14,007 bases of DNA from Hyphomicrobiaceae bacterium (GCA_021775715.1 JAJFHI010000313.1:1-14007), one strand, 5' to 3'; numbered from the stretch's first letter, positions 1-7,349 are shown. Numbers and translations are program-made. Notes: a model not told the origin generated them from the sequence alone.

Positions 1-988
1 GATTGAAGGTGCGATCGCGGCGGCAAAGGCGGAGTTTGCAGCGGACGAGAAAAAACGCGCAACACGTCAGTGGTCGCAACTTGTGCTAGAGCATCTCGTT
101 CCAGCTGTCCCTGAAATGGTTGGAGGTTCGGCAGATCTCACCGGATCGAATCTGACGAACACAAAAACCTCGAAAGGTGTGACTGCCAAAGAGTTCAGCG
201 GCAACTATGTATATTACGGCGTGCGCGAGCACGGCATGGCAGCTGCGATGAACGGCATGGCACTGCACGGCGGAATCATCCCGTACGGCGGCACGTTCAT
301 GGTCTTCACCGACTATTGTCGTCCGTCGATGCGTTTGGCCGCTCTCATGAAGCAGCGCGTCATCTATGTCATGACGCACGATTCCATTGGCCTCGGCGAA
401 GACGGCCCAACGCACCAGCCCGTCGAACATCTGGCCGCCATGCGTGCCATTCCAAACATGAATGTGTTGCGTCCGGCTGATGCGATGGAAACTGCTGAGT
501 GTTGGCAGATCGCATTGGAAGATCTTGAAACACCGACGATGCTTGCTCTGACACGCCAGGGTGTTGCAAAGTTGCGCTCTGAGGTGACGACTGAAAACTT
601 CAGCCGCAAGGGCGCCTATGTGCTGCATGAACCGGAAGGTGGTCGCGACGTCACGCTGATCTCAACAGGCTCAGAAGTGGGGCTTGCCAAGGAAGCCGCC
701 GATGCGTTGGCCGAAACCGGTATTAAGGCCGCTGTTGTATCAATGCCGGGTTTCCGTCAGTTTGCGATGCAGGATGCGAGCTACCAGAAAAGTGTTCTGG
801 GAGATGCCCCACGTATCGCGATTGAAGCTGCGATCGAGCAGGGCTGGCGCCAGTGGTTGCGTCCGGACGATGCGTTTATTGGCCTTAGCGACTTTGGGGC
901 CTCGGCGCCAATCGACGATCTCTACAACCATTTTGGTGTGACGGCGCAACGCGCTATTGAGATGGCGAAGACGCTGGTTGGCAAATAA
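1..988 (+). CDS. tkt: Transketolase, C-terminal half (5' end outside window)
   Basis: Transketolase is a thiamine-diphosphate enzyme that moves two-carbon ketol units between sugar phosphates in the pentose phosphate pathway (and the Calvin cycle where present). The frame is open from base 2 with no start codon, so the N-terminal TPP-binding domain lies upstream of the window. What remains is the pyrimidine-binding domain followed by the C-terminal domain. The motif GVREHGM (about 218-238) carries the conserved Glu (codon 227-229) that contacts the cofactor pyrimidine ring. THDSIGLGEDGPTHQP (about 373-420) is the typical transketolase signature, and the C-terminal domain has the expected STGSEV segment. 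The ORF ends at TAA 986-988. pgk follows after 51 bases on the same strand with no hairpin terminator visible between them, so co-transcription is likely. In many related genomes a GAPDH gene would lie between the two; here it does not. Confidence 0.97.
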   Translation, partial: IEGAIAAAKAEFAADEKKRATRQWSQLVLEHLVPAVPEMVGGSADLTGSNLTNTKTSKGVTAKEFSGNYVYYGVREHGMAAAMNGMALHGGIIPYGGTFMVFTDYCRPSMRLAALMKQRVIYVMTHDSIGLGEDGPTHQPVEHLAAMRAIPNMNVLRPADAMETAECWQIALEDLETPTMLALTRQGVAKLRSEVTTENFSRKGAYVLHEPEGGRDVTLISTGSEVGLAKEAADALAETGIKAAVVSMPGFRQFAMQDASYQKSVLGDAPRIAIEAAIEQGWRQWLRPDDAFIGLSDFGASAPIDDLYNHFGVTAQRAIEMAKTLVGK

Positions 989-1039
989 CAGCAAGCCGGA
1001 ATTTCAAACCTTTATTACGAGACGAACGGAGAGGCGCCG

Positions 1040-2248
1040 ATGGATTTTGCCGCGCTACGCAACATCAGCGATGTCGAGGTTGCCGGCAAACGCGTGATTG
1101 TGCGCGTTGATTTGAATGTTCCGTTGCATGATGGCGTTGTCACAGATGCCACGCGCATCGAACGCGTTGCGCCGGGCTTGTCAGATCTGTCGGACCGTGG
1201 CGCCAAGGTGATTGTTCTGTCCCACTTTGGCCGACCAAAAGGCAAAGTTGTTGAAGAATTCTCCCTGCGCCCGGTGGCCCAGAAGATGAACACTATGATC
1301 GACGGCGGTGTTGGATTTGTCGGCACCTGCGTTGGTGCCAAAGCAACCGACGCTGTGACCAACATGCAGGACGGTGACATCATCGTCTTCGAAAATCTGC
1401 GCTTTCACGCGGGTGAAGAAAAAAACGATGCTACGTTTGCCAAAGAACTGGCAGCCAACGCCGACATTTTTGTGAACGAAGCGTTTTCTGCGGCTCATCG
1501 GGCGCATGCGTCCACGGAAGCCATCACCCATATTCTTCCGTCCTATGCAGGCCCATTAATGCGGGCTGAAATCGATGCCTTGCGCGCAGCGCTCGACAAC
1601 CCAACTCGGCCGACGGTGGCTTTGGTTGGCGGTGCGAAAGTCTCGACCAAAATTCCGGTGCTGACTAATCTGATGGATAAGGTCGACAAGCTCATAATTG
1701 GCGGGGGAATGGCCAATACGTTTTTGCAGGCACAGGGATTGGAGGTCGGAAAGTCGCTGGCCGAACCAGATTTCCATGACACGGCGCGCAAAATCATGGC
1801 TCTTGCCGCCGACAAAAACTGCGAAATTCTTCTGCCGAAGGACGTCGTCGTTGCAAACGAATTTAAGGCTGGCGCCGCCGCCACGACCGTTGCTGTCGAC
1901 GCCGTGCCGTCTGACGCAATGATCCTTGATGTCGGCCCGGATTCGATTGCGCATCTGGCAGGTGTGCTGTCTGAGTGCCGCACACTTTTGTGGAACGGCC
2001 CGATGGGTGCGTTTGAGATCGAACCGTTTGGCGCTGGCACATTCAGACTTGCTGCCGCTGCTGCGAAGCTGACACGCGAAGGCAAACTGACATCGATTGC
2101 TGGTGGCGGCGATACGGTTGCAGCACTCAATGACGCTGGCGTCAGTGACGACTTCAGCTACATCTCAACGGCGGGTGGGGCGTTTCTCGAGTGGCTCGAG
2201 GGCCGCGAGCTGCCAGGCGTTGTTGCATTGACGCGTCATGCCTCCTGA
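1040..2248 (+). CDS. pgk: Phosphoglycerate kinase
   Basis: This cytoplasmic enzyme interconverts 1,3-bisphosphoglycerate plus ADP and 3-phosphoglycerate plus ATP in glycolysis/gluconeogenesis. The product is 402 residues, the usual bacterial length of about 390-420. Near residues 19-28 the motif VIVRVDLNVP is the classical substrate-binding signature with its Arg and Asp; GGAKVSTKI and the late GGGDT nucleotide-phosphate loop are both present, and the C-terminus STAGGAFLEWLEG is canonical. The start is an ATG with a GGAGAGG-like ribosome site about 8 bases upstream. One small departure is NEAFSAAHRAHAS, where I would expect NDAF in alphaproteobacterial enzymes; Glu for Asp is conservative and the flanking His/Arg are kept. 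The end of the gene overlaps the possible start of gph, suggesting translational coupling. Confidence 0.99.
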   Translation: MDFAALRNISDVEVAGKRVIVRVDLNVPLHDGVVTDATRIERVAPGLSDLSDRGAKVIVLSHFGRPKGKVVEEFSLRPVAQKMNTMIDGGVGFVGTCVGAKATDAVTNMQDGDIIVFENLRFHAGEEKNDATFAKELAANADIFVNEAFSAAHRAHASTEAITHILPSYAGPLMRAEIDALRAALDNPTRPTVALVGGAKVSTKIPVLTNLMDKVDKLIIGGGMANTFLQAQGLEVGKSLAEPDFHDTARKIMALAADKNCEILLPKDVVVANEFKAGAAATTVAVDAVPSDAMILDVGPDSIAHLAGVLSECRTLLWNGPMGAFEIEPFGAGTFRLAAAAAKLTREGKLTSIAGGGDTVAALNDAGVSDDFSYISTAGGAFLEWLEGRELPGVVALTRHAS

Positions 2249-2936
2249 TGACGCCGGGCGTGATCCGATGCGCCTGCCAAAAGCCGTACTTTTCGATCTC
2301 GACGGTACGCTGGCCGAAAGTGTTGGCGACATTCGCAATGCGCTGAACCTGGCGCTGTCGTTGAAAGGCGTGCCACCATTCAGCGAAGATGCAGTGCGGC
2401 GCATGATCGGCGCGGGCGCATTGAAGCTTATTATTCGCGCGATGTTGGCGGCTGATATGACGCCCAATCAGTTTGACGCGCAGTACCTCAAGGCTGCGTT
2501 CGCGGCCGCGTATAACGACGCGTATTGTGTGGAGACGAAGTTGTTTCCTGGCACTTTGGGTGTGCTGCGCGAGCTGAAAACGGCAGGTTGCAAGCTGGCT
2601 GTTGTGAGTAACAAACCGCACGATCTGACGGAGAAGGTCGTCGCAGGCCTGGGTGTTCGCGACATGTTTGATTTCGTCCTCGGCGGCACTGATGCGCACG
2701 CCCTGAAGCCGTCCGGTGCTATGCTTGTTGCGTGCACGAAGGCGTTGAGTGTTTCAGTGGAAAGTGTCGTCATGGTGGGTGACAGCGACAACGATGTGGG
2801 CGCCGCGCAAGACGCTGGCTGTCCGGTCATCGTTGTGGATTACGGCTACACTGACCTGCCCGCCGAAACCCTTGGCGCAGATGGCGTTATCTCCGACATC
2901 GACGAGTTAATCGGCACGCTTGCGGGCGTGGTTTGA
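2238..2936 (+). CDS. gph: HAD-family phosphatase, phosphoglycolate phosphatase type
   Basis: The protein is a haloacid-dehalogenase superfamily phosphatase of 232 residues, close to the phosphoglycolate phosphatase length. Family members hydrolyse 2-phosphoglycolate, formed in DNA repair or by RuBisCO oxygenation, to glycolate. All four HAD motifs are visible: FDLDGT (Asp20 nucleophile, Asp22 general acid), Ser124 in VVSNKP, Lys157 in ALKPSG, and GDSDND (181-186) for Mg binding. A helical type-1 cap lies between motifs I and II (about residues 28-95). The ATG at 2238 overlaps the last 11 bases of pgk; a second in-frame ATG at 2268 would give MRLPKAVLFDLDGT, a very typical family N-terminus, and neither has a strong ribosome site. 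Overlap with pgk indicates one operon. Substrate specificity cannot be proved from sequence, as many HAD paralogues share these motifs. Confidence 0.93.
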   Translation: MPPDDAGRDPMRLPKAVLFDLDGTLAESVGDIRNALNLALSLKGVPPFSEDAVRRMIGAGALKLIIRAMLAADMTPNQFDAQYLKAAFAAAYNDAYCVETKLFPGTLGVLRELKTAGCKLAVVSNKPHDLTEKVVAGLGVRDMFDFVLGGTDAHALKPSGAMLVACTKALSVSVESVVMVGDSDNDVGAAQDAGCPVIVVDYGYTDLPAETLGADGVISDIDELIGTLAGVV

Positions 2937-2951
2937 TCTCGTATTTCGACG

Positions 2952-3049
2952 CAACTGAATAAATCCATCTACCGGCGTCAGTTGTCGCAAAGATCCATTG
3001 TTTGCATCGACCAACGGCGGTAGGACTGAAATGCTGCTGGTTCAGTTTT
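2952..3049. repeat. Two inverted repeats built on AACTGA/TCAGTT upstream of thiD
   Basis: The short gene-free stretch between gph and thiD contains CAACTGA (2952-2958) facing TCAGTTG (2978-2984), a perfect 7-bp inverted repeat with a 19-base spacer. It also holds ACTGAA (3025-3030) facing TTCAGT (3041-3046) with a 10-base spacer. The two pairs share the core ACTGA. The second is followed by TTTTG and could act as a weak terminator after gph; alternatively the four half-sites could be operator sites for a regulator of thiD. I see no TPP-riboswitch core (no CTGAGA) here. The motif is short, so chance is possible. Confidence 0.3.
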
Positions 3050-3093
3050 GAAAACGCGACCATGAGAGAACTTTGAATTGGAGATCACGCGTC

Positions 3094-3921
3094 GTGTCCG
3101 ACAACAATTCGCCAACGCTGCCGTCAATTGCCCTGACGATTGCAGGATCGGATTCGTCCGGTGGTGCGGGCATTCAGGCGGACCTCAAAACTTTCGCCGC
3201 GCACGGAGTTTATGGTGCAAGTGTCATAACGGCGTTGACGGCGCAGAACACAACGGGTGTTTCCGGCGTACATCAAGTGCCGCCGGAATTTGTTGTAGCT
3301 CAGATGGAGGCCGTCGGTTCGGATTTGACGGTAGGGGCGACCAAGACCGGCATGCTCTTTGATACGAGCTGCATTGAAGCCGTTGGCCGCGCGCTGGATG
3401 CACATCGGTTTGGACCGCTGATTGTCGATCCGGTTATGATTGCAACAAGTGGCGATCAGTTGCTTGCCGATGATGCGATCGATGCCATGAAGAGCATCAT
3501 CATCACGCGCGCAGAAATCATCACACCAAATTTGGCAGAAGCGGCCCGACTGCTAGAGCAAGATCAAGCCAATGATGTTGACCGCATGATCACACAAGCC
3601 CAGGCGTTGAAGAAACTCGGACCAGGCGCCGTGCTTGTGAAGGGCGGCCACGGAGATGCCGGTGACGCGGTTGATGTGTTTTTCGATGGCAATGATGTCG
3701 CCGTCATTTCGCACCCGCGCGTTGTGAGCCAAAACACACACGGAACTGGTTGTACCCTATCAGCGGCCATTGCCGCCAACCGTGCTTCCGGCATGGCTTT
3801 GCGATCATCAGTTGAAGCGGCGAAGACCTATGTCTGGGAAGCCATCGTGGCGGCCAAAGACACGCGCCTTGGTAAAGGTCATGGGCCGGTTGATCATCTC
3901 TATAAAATCCGTGAGGCGTAA
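3094..3921 (+). CDS. thiD: Hydroxymethylpyrimidine/phosphomethylpyrimidine kinase
   Basis: ThiD phosphorylates HMP and then HMP-phosphate to give HMP-PP, the pyrimidine half of thiamine diphosphate. The sequence follows the Escherichia coli ThiD pattern throughout: LTIAGSDSSGGAGIQADLK near the N-terminus (substrate-binding loop), SVITALTAQNT, TKTGML, ITPNLAEA, VLVKGGH, and NTHGTGCTLSAA, where GTGC (about residues 217-220) forms the anion hole with the catalytic Cys. I chose the GTG at 3094 because GGAG lies 10 bases upstream (3080-3083) and it gives a standard N-terminus (275 residues); a TTG at 3073 would add seven residues of no family character. The product, thiamine diphosphate, is the cofactor of the transketolase encoded upstream, but the gap of about 155 bases after gph makes a shared transcript uncertain. 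No fused ThiE or ThiN domain is present. Confidence 0.95.
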   Translation: MSDNNSPTLPSIALTIAGSDSSGGAGIQADLKTFAAHGVYGASVITALTAQNTTGVSGVHQVPPEFVVAQMEAVGSDLTVGATKTGMLFDTSCIEAVGRALDAHRFGPLIVDPVMIATSGDQLLADDAIDAMKSIIITRAEIITPNLAEAARLLEQDQANDVDRMITQAQALKKLGPGAVLVKGGHGDAGDAVDVFFDGNDVAVISHPRVVSQNTHGTGCTLSAAIAANRASGMALRSSVEAAKTYVWEAIVAAKDTRLGKGHGPVDHLYKIREA

Positions 3922-4067
3922 TTCGCGAACCTGAACGACATCCATCAGTGTGCGCCAAAGACACACTTCGCCTGTCGAATGCTTCCTGGCCCACAATCAA
4001 ACGTGTTTTTCGTCAAGAGTGGTGTTTCTGGGTGCTTAAATTGCCGCGACCGGAATACAGGGACGGA

Positions 4068-4568
4068 ATGACCATGAAAACGATGATGCATACGACGAGA
4101 TGGCTGAGGCGGCTTGCAATTGTCGGCATTGCAGTTGGTGCAACGTTCGCAGGTGCTGCAGCAGACCCGATTGGCAAACTACCTGGGCGTTGGACAGGAT
4201 GGGGTTCTGTCACTCACCAGGGTGGCGCGAAGGAGCAGCTAAAATGCGTTGCGACATACTTCGTCGAGAATTCCGGCAAAGACATCCGACAGAATCTCCG
4301 GTGCGCCAGCAAAGGTTATAAAATCGATGTTGTTGGTAAGTTGAAAGTCACTTCGACAGCTGTCAATGGTAGCTGGTCTGAACGCATTCGCTCGTCGTCG
4401 GGATCTGTTTCCGGACGTGTCACCAATAAGGGGTTTAATCTTGCCATCCGCGGTGCAGATTTTTCAGCGGCGATGACGATGACCACGACGTCGTGCAAGC
4501 AAAGCATCAACATCGCACCACAAGGTCTAGCCGTTACGCGCATCGCCATTGGTCTCGCGAAGTGCTAG
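4068..4568 (+). CDS. Small secreted protein of unknown function, four cysteines
   Basis: I cannot name this protein. It is 166 residues from the ATG at 4068 (AGGGA sits just upstream; ATG 4074 is an alternative, and the longer open frame upstream has no plausible start context). Residues 1-32 form a signal peptide: twin Arg-rich n-region (WLRRL), hydrophobic core IVGIAVGATFAGAAA, and probable cleavage before DPIGKL. The mature part has a WTGWGSV element, then LKCVATYF, LRCASKGYK, GSWSER, SGRVTNKGF and TTSCKQS, ending LAKC. The alternating short hydrophobic stretches suggest a small beta-rich domain, and four cysteines could form two disulfides in the periplasm. From memory, proteins with the pattern lkC.a.Y...lrCas..yk occur as unnamed secreted proteins in Bradyrhizobium and relatives; this is recollection, not a search. 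It stands alone between thiD and a non-coding stretch. Confidence 0.78.
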   Translation: MTMKTMMHTTRWLRRLAIVGIAVGATFAGAAADPIGKLPGRWTGWGSVTHQGGAKEQLKCVATYFVENSGKDIRQNLRCASKGYKIDVVGKLKVTSTAVNGSWSERIRSSSGSVSGRVTNKGFNLAIRGADFSAAMTMTTTSCKQSINIAPQGLAVTRIAIGLAKC

Positions 4569-4711
4569 CCGGACATAAGAGAAAGCGCCGCAACTGCTCA
4601 GCGTGACGCCTAATTGCATGTGTGACTACAAGGCACCTCATGTCGCAACAACATCGCGGATGTGACTGGAAACTCTTGTGCCCTCCGTGAAGTACTGGGT
4701 AATGTTTCGGC

Positions 4712-4830
4712 GGTTCGAGCGCTCGAGAGCGCTTACCTGCCTGGGGGGGCAGAGTTCACGGGGGGCGAAGACTCCATGAACTCATTTCAGAGAGCCGATC
4801 CTGCGGACGCCGCGGATCGGCTTTCTTTTT
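4712..4830 (+). ncRNA. Candidate structured small RNA ending in an intrinsic terminator
   Basis: Four hairpins follow each other on the plus strand. First, AGCGCT (4718-4723) faces AGCGCT (4728-4733). Second, CTGCC (4737-4741) faces GGCAG (4748-4752), with a G-rich loop. Third, AGTTCA (4753-4758) faces TGAACT (4777-4782), with an 18-base purine-rich loop. Fourth is a strong GC-rich terminator stem with a T-tract (4793-4830). This density of pairing in a region without a gene suggests a stable RNA of roughly 115-150 bases; the 5' end is a guess. It does not match tRNA, tmRNA, SRP RNA, RNase P RNA or a riboswitch class as far as I can recall, and I could not align it to 6S RNA. It could instead be the structured 3' untranslated region of the secreted-protein gene ending at 4568. 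Confidence 0.38.
4793..4830 (+). terminator. Rho-independent terminator
   Basis: AGCCGATCC (4793-4801) pairs with GGATCGGCT (4814-4822), and an inner GCGG/CCGC stem closes a three-base loop with one bulged T. The stem is followed by TTCTTTTT. This is a textbook intrinsic terminator for plus-strand transcription. It ends either the transcript of the secreted-protein gene, 225 bases upstream, or a separate small RNA. Confidence 0.85.
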
Positions 4831-5161
4831 GCCTGAAGTTCAAGGCACTTAACTCCATTTTCCTGAGCGCAGTTGTTCAGAGCAAAAGTGTCACGGATGC
4901 AACAGCAGCTTTGCCAAAACACTTCTCAGATACCGGAAATACTACGATTTTTCATGGTGATGGCCGTGGCGTCGGACTAATGTCGAGCCAAGGCATGGTT
5001 CGGCAATAAACTGCTAGCGGATTCGTTCCCCTGTAGTTTTGCGCATCTTGAAGTGCGCAGGCCGAACACCGGAAACTATACGCTGCAACGTGGTGTTCTG
5101 TTCGAAGAGATTGGCGGGCAGAACGGCGCACAAGATCGGCGAAACAACGGGGTCCGAAGCT

Positions 5162-6487
5162 ATGAAGTTTACCAGTTACAAAACGAAACTCAGTCAGGTG
5201 ATGTGTGCCTCCGTTTCGGTGCTCGCGAGTGTGGCGTTTGCGGGTGAGACAATGGCGGGCGGTTTTGCCATTCGCGAACAGTCTGTCTCCAGCCAGGGCG
5301 CGTCGTTTGCCGGCTCAGCCGCGGGTGGCGATTTGAGTTCTATTTTCTGGAACCCGGCAGCAACTGGCGTTAAAAACGGTATGAACACAGAGTCCCATAA
5401 CTCTTTGATCATTCCGCGCGCGGAAATCGACGTGAATTCAGCCACGAACGTTGTGCCAGCGATCCAGGGCGCACTTAACGCGGCCGACCCATCGTCCGGC
5501 AATATTGGACAGCTTGCATTGGTCGGTGCCAGCTACGGCAACTATCAGCTGAGCCCAGACCTTTGGATCGGCTTTGGTCTCAACAGTGGGTTCGGTCTTT
5601 CTACCAAGCCCGACAATGTGAACTACCGCGGCGCGCAACTCGGGCGCTCGACAAAGCTGTTTACGCTCAATGCCAACCCAACTTTGGCCTACAAGATTGC
5701 GCCGGGTGTTTTGCTAGGTGCTGGTCTCCAGGTTCAATACGCCGATGGCACGCTTAAATTTGCAACCGGTGCACCGCAAGGTTTGACCACATACTTCGAT
5801 GGTGATGACTTTGCCTTTGGCGCTACAGCAGGGATCTTGTTGCAGCCCTCATCTGGCACAAGCATCGGCCTCGGTTACCGCTCTCGTTTGAGCCATACGC
5901 TCGACGGTAATTTCACAACCAATGGCACACCTTTGAATATTGCGGCTGAAGCCGACGTCGACTTGCCGGACATCGTAACTTTGAGTATCCGCCAGGCCAT
6001 TGCGCCGAGAACACGCTTGCTCGGAACCGTGGAGTGGTCGAACTGGAGCCGCTTTGAGGAACTGACAGTTGTTTCAAAGCAAACTGGTGCGACCGTCTTG
6101 ACTGGCCCTGTTGCAGCTGGCGGCACGGTTGGAACTATACCGGCGAATTGGGGTGACGGCTGGTTCTTTGCACTGGGTGGTGAGTACGATTACTCGCCAT
6201 CAGTTACCCTGCGCGCTGGTGTGGCTTATGAGATCTCACCGGTCGACAGTCGGGAAAAACGCATCGTAACAATACCTGACGCCGACCGCGTGTGGCTCAG
6301 CGGCGGTGCAACGATGCGTGTCACCGACAGCATGGAGGTCGACTTCGCTTACACTCATGTGTTCATCGACGACGGAGACTTCACACGCCAAACACTGACA
6401 AACCCTGTTCTGCCAGCATCCACAATCACAGGTACATCGGAGGCGGCCGTTGATATCGTCTCAATTAGCTTGAAGTCGAAGTGGTAA
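5162..6487 (+). CDS. FadL/OmpP1/TodX-family outer-membrane transport protein
   Basis: FadL-family proteins are 14-stranded outer-membrane barrels that let long-chain fatty acids or other hydrophobic compounds cross. From the ATG at 5162 the product is 441 residues, the normal family length. A signal peptide (about residues 1-32, ending AGETMA) precedes GGFAIREQS, matching the family's mature N-terminus, in which the first residues plug the barrel. Next comes GASFAGSAAGGDLSSIFWNPAA, the hallmark FadL segment with the N-P-A turn. The rest alternates short amphipathic strands, and the last residue is Trp (SLKSKW), the aromatic C-terminus used for outer-membrane insertion. The frame extends upstream to 5039, but only 5162 gives a signal peptide directly; its ribosome site is weak (GGGG about 10 bases upstream). 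Neighbours do not reveal the substrate. A bidirectional terminator follows. Confidence 0.93.
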   Translation: MKFTSYKTKLSQVMCASVSVLASVAFAGETMAGGFAIREQSVSSQGASFAGSAAGGDLSSIFWNPAATGVKNGMNTESHNSLIIPRAEIDVNSATNVVPAIQGALNAADPSSGNIGQLALVGASYGNYQLSPDLWIGFGLNSGFGLSTKPDNVNYRGAQLGRSTKLFTLNANPTLAYKIAPGVLLGAGLQVQYADGTLKFATGAPQGLTTYFDGDDFAFGATAGILLQPSSGTSIGLGYRSRLSHTLDGNFTTNGTPLNIAAEADVDLPDIVTLSIRQAIAPRTRLLGTVEWSNWSRFEELTVVSKQTGATVLTGPVAAGGTVGTIPANWGDGWFFALGGEYDYSPSVTLRAGVAYEISPVDSREKRIVTIPDADRVWLSGGATMRVTDSMEVDFAYTHVFIDDGDFTRQTLTNPVLPASTITGTSEAAVDIVSISLKSKW

Positions 6488-6519
6488 GCCTGCTGCTTGG
6501 GAAGTAGCGTTCTAATAAA

Positions 6520-6558
6520 AAAGAGCGGGCCATCACATCAAGTGATGGCCCGCTCTTT
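6520..6558. terminator. Bidirectional intrinsic terminator between convergent genes
   Basis: A perfect 17-bp stem (6520-6536 with 6542-6558) closes a five-base loop. On the plus strand it is followed by TTTCGTTTT, serving the FadL-type gene. On the minus strand the A-run at 6515-6522 reads as a T-tract, serving the convergent gene whose stop is at 6582. Confidence 0.93.
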
Positions 6559-6581
6559 CGTTTTGAAATTTCTCGTTTCGT

Positions 6582-7253
6582 CTATGATTCGTTTGACGTT
6601 GGTGGCTCGGTTAGATCCGGCAGTTCGGCCGGCACACCGCCGCTATCAACTTCCAACTCGTGCATCACGGTTTCGAGGATAGCCATCAGGCGGGTCCCTG
6701 CATCATCAAGCGACTTGGCCATATGCAGCGTTTTCTCAGACTGCACCGCATGTTGATGGCTCAAGGCATAAATCTTTGATGCATGTCGCGCGATGGCTTC
6801 GCAGTTCTCGGGGCTGACTTGGTCATTCTGCAGCGTCCAGGCAAGATCGTGCATATCCTCTGCAGCCTTGAGAATACTGGTACCCGTGGCGCCGGCGTCT
6901 GTCTCGGTTGTCGATGCGCCCGGTTTTGTTGCCGTCGATTGGGCCAGCAGCGCCTTACCGTCAACCGAATCCAGTTGGCCCGGTTTGGCAAACAGGTCAT
7001 CACGCGTTTCCGTAATGAAGGCATTGACACCTTCTAGCTCGCTCTTCAATTGACCGAGCAAAGCTGGCGGTTGGCGCAGTGATGTCTTGAGTTTGTCGAT
7101 CGCATCTTCCAGCAGTGCACTGTCGAGACGGCGCGCGCGGCGGCCATGCTCGGCAAGGAACCAACGGCCACGCGCTGTTTCTAAGAGTGCCGTTTCAATC
7201 GCCCGATATTCGTCGTCCGAATTGAGGGATTGGGCTGCGTTCGTCTGTTGCAT
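6582..7253 (-). CDS. Conserved helical protein of unknown function (possibly CheZ-like)
   Basis: I do not firmly recognise this protein. From the ATG at 7253 it has 223 residues; an ATG at 7274 adds seven and a TTG at 7331 adds 26, and none has a good ribosome site. There is no signal peptide or membrane segment. Near the N-terminus is the segment EYRAIETALLETARGRWFLAE, followed by a basic patch HGRRARRLD. I recall similar segments in alphaproteobacterial hypothetical proteins, some labelled CheZ-like phosphatases, but I cannot confirm that. A variable Thr/Ala-rich linker follows, then a second helical block (from about SILKAAEDMHDLAW to AILETVMHELEVD), then an acidic Pro-rich tail. The two helical blocks around a linker would suit a coiled, dimeric cytoplasmic protein. 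It is divergent from the MFS gene and shares the bidirectional terminator with the FadL-type gene; no chemotaxis gene is in view. Confidence 0.75.
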   Translation of the reverse strand: MQQTNAAQSLNSDDEYRAIETALLETARGRWFLAEHGRRARRLDSALLEDAIDKLKTSLRQPPALLGQLKSELEGVNAFITETRDDLFAKPGQLDSVDGKALLAQSTATKPGASTTETDAGATGTSILKAAEDMHDLAWTLQNDQVSPENCEAIARHASKIYALSHQHAVQSEKTLHMAKSLDDAGTRLMAILETVMHELEVDSGGVPAELPDLTEPPTSNES

Positions 7254-7349
7254 GGTCGGTATCCACAAAGCCATTGAATGGTCATCATGACTACGCGATT
7301 CGAATAACTTATCGGAGTGCGCGCGACGCAAAACAGGGGATAGGTTCGT

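Larger units (their letters stand above)
4569..5161. other. 593-base stretch without a credible protein gene
   Basis: Between the secreted protein and the fadL-type gene I find no ORF with family character or good codon pattern. Open frames here run straight through the strong hairpin terminator at 4793-4830 and look accidental. Positive content is a run of hairpins with the terminator (4716-4830, listed separately as a candidate small RNA) and a repeated palindrome TGCGCA at 5040-5045 and 5054-5059. The remainder, about 4831-5161, presumably carries the promoter and leader of the outer-membrane gene, but I could not assign a convincing -35/-10 pair. Confidence 0.6.

Noticed and set aside
86..628. 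Long minus-strand open frame opposite transketolase
   Set aside because: The plus strand encodes an unmistakable transketolase; the antisense product is His/Cys-rich without a family pattern and is a shadow of GC-rich codon usage.
2937..3093. TPP riboswitch before thiD
   Set aside because: I looked for the conserved CTGAGA and ACC-type core elements and did not find them; the region is also short.
3948..4067. N-terminal extension of the small secreted protein
   Set aside because: The ATG at 4068 has an AGGGA site and leads directly into a signal peptide; the extension would displace it.
4712..4830. Identification of the hairpin cluster as 6S RNA, tmRNA or SRP RNA
   Set aside because: No tRNA-like acceptor, tag-peptide frame or SRP tetraloop domain is seen, and the hairpins are sequential rather than one long rod with a central bubble as in 6S RNA.
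4662..5009. Open frame of 115 codons between the secreted protein and the FadL-type gene
   Set aside because: It runs straight through a strong intrinsic terminator, has no ribosome site or domain, and its composition looks random.
5039..5161. N-terminal extension of the FadL-type protein by 41 residues
   Set aside because: It would bury the signal peptide, which begins cleanly at the ATG at 5162.
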